Assembly: GCF_024362695.1 (NCBI RefSeq)
Contig: NC_065407.1
Location: forward strand, 6,820,001-6,884,000
Direction of reading: 5' to 3'
Origin: Pectinophora gossypiella
Taxonomy: Eukaryota > Arthropoda > Insecta > Lepidoptera > Gelechiidae
Length of the DNA: 64,000 nt
Part shown: positions 59,038-64,000 of the stretch, piece by piece
How positions within the stretch are numbered: position 1 is the first letter of the stretch
How the letters are laid out: the number at the start of each line of letters is the position of its first letter
The notes under the pieces: generated by a model
What the model was told of the DNA's origin: nothing
The model's input: the letters and a program-made list of their open reading frames with translations, nothing else
Database searches by the model: none
Translations under genes and position numbers: made by a program

Positions 59038-59394
59038 CATTGGTGCCGATTCCTGTAGACCCCATGTAATTTTATTTAAAGTTATACCTGTCATTATCTT
59101 GTGCACCGAAAATTAAAGGGACGTGTAATCGACACGCATAAAATTTATGGAACACGCGTCAATTTTAGGCATAAAGTTTAAAAACCGTCCCAAATTTTTA
59201 ACCTGACAGAATTAAGTTGACGGCACACGTCAAACAGGTTGCATACCAGCGCGATGCCGATTCTATTCGCGCGGGCTATTCATTCATTTTAAAATTACCA
59301 GTTGTCAATCATCAGTCCCTTTCCTTTTCGGCGGTCAGAAAATGACACATATAACTTAAAATAAAATTAGGAGGTGTCAGCAGGAATCGGGGAC
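59038..59394. mobile_element. TIR miniature element, family H, with long TSD
   Basis: About 42-bp inverted ends (GGTGCCGATTCCTG..AATTTTATTT, and its complement) are flanked by ATTTACAAGA at 59028-59037 and 59395-59404. The TSD is 7-10 bp because element ends share ATT. The length suggests a Mutator-like origin. No transposase. Confidence 0.7.
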
Positions 59395-59547
59395 ATTTAC
59401 AAGATAAACTTAACTACTACACTACTTACATACTACTTGGATTACATACTTATTATTTGGTATTGAAGACTGTGGTATTGGTGGATATGACCACAAATAC
59501 GGTGGTTATTTTGATCATACTGGAGACCCCAAGAATCTGTTTAAAAT

Positions 59548-59872
59548 CTTCTTCTTGTTCTATCGTGTGATGTGAGGTGGATTACCAACCTCATCAACCC
59601 TGGTGTCAGGGTTACTATTGAGTCGCCAAAGGCCCTTGACAAGGCTCATGTAACGACTACGTACTTACATCAGTAAGTAGTTACCGGGACCAACGGCTTA
59701 ACATGCCTTTCTAACAACGGATCTTCTTACTTTAGGACAATCTGGTGAACAGCCTGTAATATCCTAACCAAACTAGGGATCACAGTGATTTTTGTGACAT
59801 GTTCCCACCGGAATTTTAACCCAGGACTTCCGGATCGTGAGCCCAACGCTCAACCACTGGACCACGGAGGGC
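59548..59872 (-). mobile_element. SINE family A, full length with 9-bp TSD
   Basis: Flanked by GTTTAAAAT at 59539-59547 and 59873-59881. Head, B box (degraded), body and GAAGAAGA tail are all present on the minus strand. Confidence 0.8.
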
Positions 59873-60154
59873 GTTTAAAATTATAAGTAAGTTTGAAGTA
59901 TCGCACTCAATTGCAGCGTGCGGGTTGTACTCGGCATGTTTTTACTTTGGGCCGGTCAGATCGTCTATGGAACGGCCGCCCTCCATCGACCCCTATCGGC
60001 CCAACATAAGGGACACATTGCATTGCCGTGAGGTCAACATCCTAATCAGTTATTAAACTTTTCCTAACGGTCTCCTTGATCAAATAATTAGTTTATTGAA
60101 CTCATCAGGTTGGAATGAAATATCGAATTTAATGAGTTAGATTAGGCTAGATTA

Positions 60155-60415
60155 TAGGCTAGTTACCAACTAGACAAATCAGTTACTTTTCACTAAACGC
60201 CAAAACACGAAATTCCTATACAGTTTGTATGAAAAAGTACACAGTGACGTCATAGAAAAACGTGATAAAATGGCGGATTTATTATTACGCTTTTATTGAT
60301 TAAAATTCATAAATAAGTTAAATAGAAAAAATAAACTGTTTTTCGTTCGAGATCTTTTTTTATTTAGTATATTAATCAAAATTTCATAATTTATCTTGAA
60401 CCTAGTACACGACCC
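60155..60415 (+). repeat. dispersed repeat family P, uninterrupted copy
   Basis: Matches 38690-39060 but lacks the insertion there, so it serves as an empty-site comparison. Confidence 0.6.
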
Positions 60416-60975
60416 AGTTCAGACAGCAACCCTTTAATAGCATTAAGTTATCTTGACTATAAGTGGAGCTTGAGATACTTAAGAACCTGTTTATAATTTA
60501 TTATATTTAGGTCACTTCATTATTGCAAGACTATTTTAGTCTTCGACCTTCTTGCCTAAGCTATTACTAGAATTTATTTTTTTATAAATTTAAATATTAC
60601 ACCGAAACCAGCTTATTCAGACCCCTGGTTTCCTTCCATATTAAATAACCGACGTTCACTTTCCGAGTGATTACCTACGGTTCATGAATTGTTAATTTTT
60701 CGGTGAAATTGATTTGGGTTTGTCACATTGCTCTGTGCAGTCATGTTTCAGGCTGTCACGCCTTGTGAATGTAAATAGGTTTGTTATGACAAGTTATTTT
60801 TGCAACTGCTTGGTATACCCTTTGTAAAGATTACTTTGGGGGTGTTGAAGTAATCACTTGAATTTGTAAAACGCAGTCTTTCAATAAGATTACTTTAGGG
60901 GGACCCTAAGCTGTAATAATGCGGATACAAGCATTGCGAGGCATTTGCCCTACCTATAAGGCATGAGACATGTGC

Positions 60976-61043
60976 ATGTACCCTGACACCGGGCTTGATG
61001 AGTTTGGTACTCCACCTCATAACCCACACGATAGGAAAAGAAG
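60976..61043 (+). mobile_element. SINE family A 3' fragment
   Basis: CCTGACACCGGGCTTGATGA, then CCCACACGATAGGAAAAGAAG. Confidence 0.6.
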
Positions 61044-61439
61044 AGGCATGTGCCAAGCAAGCCATGCGCCGCATGTCTCGTAGTGTGTCGTACCTTCAAT
61101 ATTCGTGGCGACAGACATTACTTGCAATGTCTGTATCCGCTTTTATAAAGTAAAAAGATTTCGAATTGACTCAAGCTCACAATTCCTACCGAGGTGGATG
61201 CGACTACAAGATAAAATGGTATTCAAGTTCCAAGATAGACTGTGAACCGTTTGGTGACAGGTTAGCAGCCTTTTGCTCATCATATTAAAGACGAAATCTT
61301 CTTGACATATGATGGGAATAACCTTATAACGCTACAGGTGTGGGATGTTATGAAAGTGGGTAAATTGTTTCTATGCTTTTCCTTTGCTCGTAGTCGAGCA
61401 GAGACAAATCAGAATCATTTATTCAACGTAATTATTGTG

Positions 61440-61860
61440 GATAAACTTGTTGAAGGTCAATGTAACATACCTATTGAATTTTCGTCATTTCGCAAGGTGT
61501 TATGGCTGAGAAGAAATGACAAGAAACTGCAACAGCAACACATCTATTAAATCAATGAGGGTACATTCATCATCATCATCAGCCCATTAACGTCCCCACT
61601 GCTGGGGCACGGGCCTCTTCCGTGCTTCGGAAGGCACGTTAAGCCGTTGATCCCGGCTGTATTAGCAGTCGTTAATAACCATCAATCCGCACTGGGCCCG
61701 CGTGATGGTTTAAGGCCCGATCTCCCTATCCATCCATAGAGGGTACATTACAAGTTATTTAATAACTAGAGGAACACATTTAATACCAGACATTTTTATC
61801 ATTTAGGTAATCATTAATCTTATAATAAGCTTTTTTACATAAAGTAAGCTTGACAAATCC
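61440..61860 (+). repeat. dispersed repeat family N, split by a SINE
   Basis: Same order as 16150-16375, interrupted between 61567 and 61739. An open frame (61302-61550) ends in KVLWLRRNDKKLQQQH within it; I take this as repeat-borne. Confidence 0.6.
61568..61738 (-). mobile_element. twin-primed family A2 SINE with 11-bp TSD
   Basis: GAGGGTACATT flanks it (61557-61567 and 61739-61749). The left 50 bases are the 3' end in minus orientation (CATCATCATCATCAGCCC..). The rest is the neighbouring internal part in plus orientation. The two parts meet within a few bases of each other in the full-length sequence. Confidence 0.8.
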
Positions 61861-62630
61861 TAATAGTTATTTTCCTTGCCCGTGTGTCAGCCATTTCAAA
61901 CTAACGATTGCATCGATTGTGTCCGTCCCGTCTCATTCGCCTCTCTAACAATCTCTAACTTTGCTTATAACGATTGTTAAAACTTCCACTGAGCCAGTTT
62001 ATTAAGTGTTTTTCTTGCAGTTCAATACTTCATGATGCTGTTTTTATTCCTGTGCATTTGTATTAAACCAATGCACAGTAGAGTAGTTACTTAGAGTATC
62101 GGCCATAGCGTCTCTAATCCATTTCTTTCGAGCAAATTGGAAATTGATTGAGGTATTTGTTCCTGATCGTATCAACCAGTTGAACATAACATATAACTTG
62201 CATCACTCTTGTATTCCCGAAGAAGTATAGCTCCCCACACCTCACCAACTCCTCGCCAGCTATGTTTAAGTCCCATGCAATACGGGGCGAGCCATTAACC
62301 GGGCATACATCCTGGAAGCCTGGTGATATCAACTATTTGATTGAATACTTACTAATACAATAGTCATGTGTCCGGCAACGGGAAATACGTTCCTCATTCA
62401 AGTGCAGAATACATATCACACAAAGAAACTGGTAAGCGTGAAATTGATGGCGGATAGGCATGAATGGACATAAAAAGACGTACATCGTCGGCCCAAATGT
62501 ACAAGGAAAAACATGGTGATTATTGTAACACAATAAATACAGTACACTAAGGTACAACAACTCTTTGTTGTACATAAAATACGAATTGTGAAAGAAAATA
62601 TTAAATAGTCGAAAACGTAGCAATATAATT
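61861..62630. other. gene-free stretch
   Basis: No recognisable feature. Minus-strand frames of 72 and 102 codons lack domains. Confidence 0.5.
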
Positions 62631-62643
62631 ACTAATAACACGT

Positions 62644-62760
62644 CATCAACAGCCTAATAAAGTCCCCAATGCTGGGGCACGGGCCTTCCCTATGGATGGA
62701 TAGGGAGATCGGGCCTTAAACCTCCACGCGGGCTCAGTACGGATTGGCTAATACTAATTG
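62644..62760 (-). mobile_element. family A2 SINE, 5'-truncated, 13-bp TSD
   Basis: Flanked by ACTAATAACACGT at 62631-62643 and 62761-62773. Only the last ~110 bases of the SINE remain. Confidence 0.8.
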
Positions 62761-63152
62761 ACTAATAACACGTATTCGCATCTAATTTTTATATTAGAGA
62801 TGATTGGAAATATAACCTTGACTTTCTATACAGAGTAAATTAAACATAAATGAAGTAGGCGAGCACCAATAATCTGCTCTTTCTAGAAAAAAATAAAAGA
62901 AAATAGAACCATAACACATGCGTAAGCAATAAAAGGTCTCAAGGTTGAATTTAGATTACCTAATATCACGAAAACCGATTATTTAGATTAGACTAACTAG
63001 TAATTATAGCTTATAACTGAATACAATATGGGGAAAGGAAAAATAATAGTTATTCCCAGGCCGTTTGTGCGCTAAATTGGCTGTAATGACTCCCGTAAAG
63101 TGTTTCGAACATCGAATCTCTTTAATAAATCATGGTTAAATATGTATTGAAG

Positions 63153-63488
63153 AACCCTTGCCCAGGGATACGGGTGAAGACCTCAACGGTTGCAGAGGCG
63201 AAGATGGCAGCCATCGGTACGGCAATGCAGGACGGAAGGGGCAAGTCACAGGTACTGTAACCTGGAACCTGACAGAGGGCAGCAGTAACTGTCAGTACTA
63301 TTCAGAGGTGGAGGACAGGAGTCCTAGTATGGCTTTGTAATAGACTACTCTGGGCGCCATCCCACTTGCGTCAGACAGAGTACTGCGGGGCGGAAGGCAA
63401 GAGGGAAAACACTGCCCTATTTTTCCCTAAAAAAGTAGCAAGGAAATGCTGCACCGACAAGAGCATGGCTCTTAAATTGATGATGATG
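63153..63488 (+). mobile_element. family C retroelement, longest copy
   Basis: Flanked by 11-bp repeats ATGTATTGAAG / ATGTATTAAAG (63142-63152, 63489-63499). It has no clear A or B box. It ends in the stem-loop AAGAGC-ATG-GCTCTT (63459-63473) and (GAT)n. The open frame at 63158-63340 has no known domain. Confidence 0.75.
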
Positions 63489-63499
63489 ATGTATTAAAG

Positions 63500-64000
63500 G
63501 AGCCACACATCGCTTGGACACAGTGCGAGCAAGACAAGTCTGCATGCTCTACCCGAGGTGAGGTCGGTAAGAATTGCGGGGTGGAGTGTTACCGTTCTAT
63601 ATAATTATGTAAGTACTGTTTTCTGACAAAGTTATACCCGTCCGACTAACCGACTAAACTTATTATCACCAAGAAATGAAATAATAGTATCTTTAAATAT
63701 ATACTTGTTGTGTAACTGAACTTAGTTTGTATTTCAACAAAATAATTGGAAGAAACTCAGTCGTCAACTTCTCAGCGTCAAAGACTGGAGCGACAGACTA
63801 AGTTTGATACACCTCGCGTGTGCTCAACTTTACACAAACTGTATACTATCCCGTATACTTAATAAGTTTTCTTGCAGTTTTTGCTTACATGTAAGTCACA
63901 CTACCCAGTGCAGTTTCGTAAGTTCCCAACTTAAACTTGCAAATTACTTCGGTCCTCGATAACACTTCACTTTTCGTATCGATGCCGTGAACTCTTTGTC
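63500..64000. other. gene-free end of the window
   Basis: A weak family L-like patch (GAGGTGAGGTCGG..GGGGTGGAGTG) lies near 63555; otherwise nothing is recognised. Confidence 0.4.

Noticed and set aside
1..64000. CRISPR arrays, operons or bacterial-type promoters
   Set aside because: The sequence is clearly animal nuclear DNA; the only regular array (50.9-51.8 kb) has no spacer-repeat structure.

Overview
The window looks like a gene-poor, transposon-rich stretch of a lepidopteran (moth or butterfly) nuclear genome. The base composition is AT-rich, and the dispersed repeats are of kinds I recognise as typical of Lepidoptera: tRNA-headed SINEs ending in (GAT)n or (GAA)n, LINE 3' ends with simple-repeat tails, and many foldback or TIR miniature elements. 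Coding signal is almost absent. Most open frames are short and either fall inside repeats or look random. I cannot name the species.

One convincing host gene is present. It is a two-exon gene on the minus strand (exon 1 at 8669-8747, exon 2 at 6801-6937, intron 1731 bp) for a 71-residue secreted defensin/cobatoxin-like peptide. It has a signal peptide, an RxxR processing site and a six-cysteine CS-alpha-beta core. A TATA box, an initiator-like site, an upstream kappaB-like site and a downstream AATAAA complete a plausible transcription unit.

The rest, region by region. 1-6 kb: SINE copies, a LINE C-terminus with an (ATTC)n tail, and a TIR element (4684-5020). 7-19 kb: the defensin intron with a chimeric SINE, several reverse-strand SINEs, and LINE relics. 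19-32 kb: a foldback, SINEs with clean target-site duplications (TSDs), including a tRNA/5S-like composite SINE, and a (TA)38 run. 32-47 kb: TIR elements (34297-34656 and 36235-36713), a GT-rich microsatellite, and nested SINEs. 47.7-53.3 kb: two identical 141-bp inverted copies enclose a decayed glutamine/tyrosine-rich frame and a ~120-bp tandem repeat with two-unit higher-order structure. 53-64 kb: paired MITEs, several LINE relics including one with a twin-priming inversion, and more SINEs.

The mobile elements form an interacting set. LINE relics (56.6 and 57.4 kb) supply a 3' end whose stem-loop is shared by a non-autonomous family (12.8, 23.5, 30.4 and 63.2 kb). Exact TSDs show many SINE copies arrived by target-primed reverse transcription, and two insertions carry the 5' inversion typical of twin priming. 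Family letters used below (A, B, A2, C, F, J, K, H, L, N, P) are mine.
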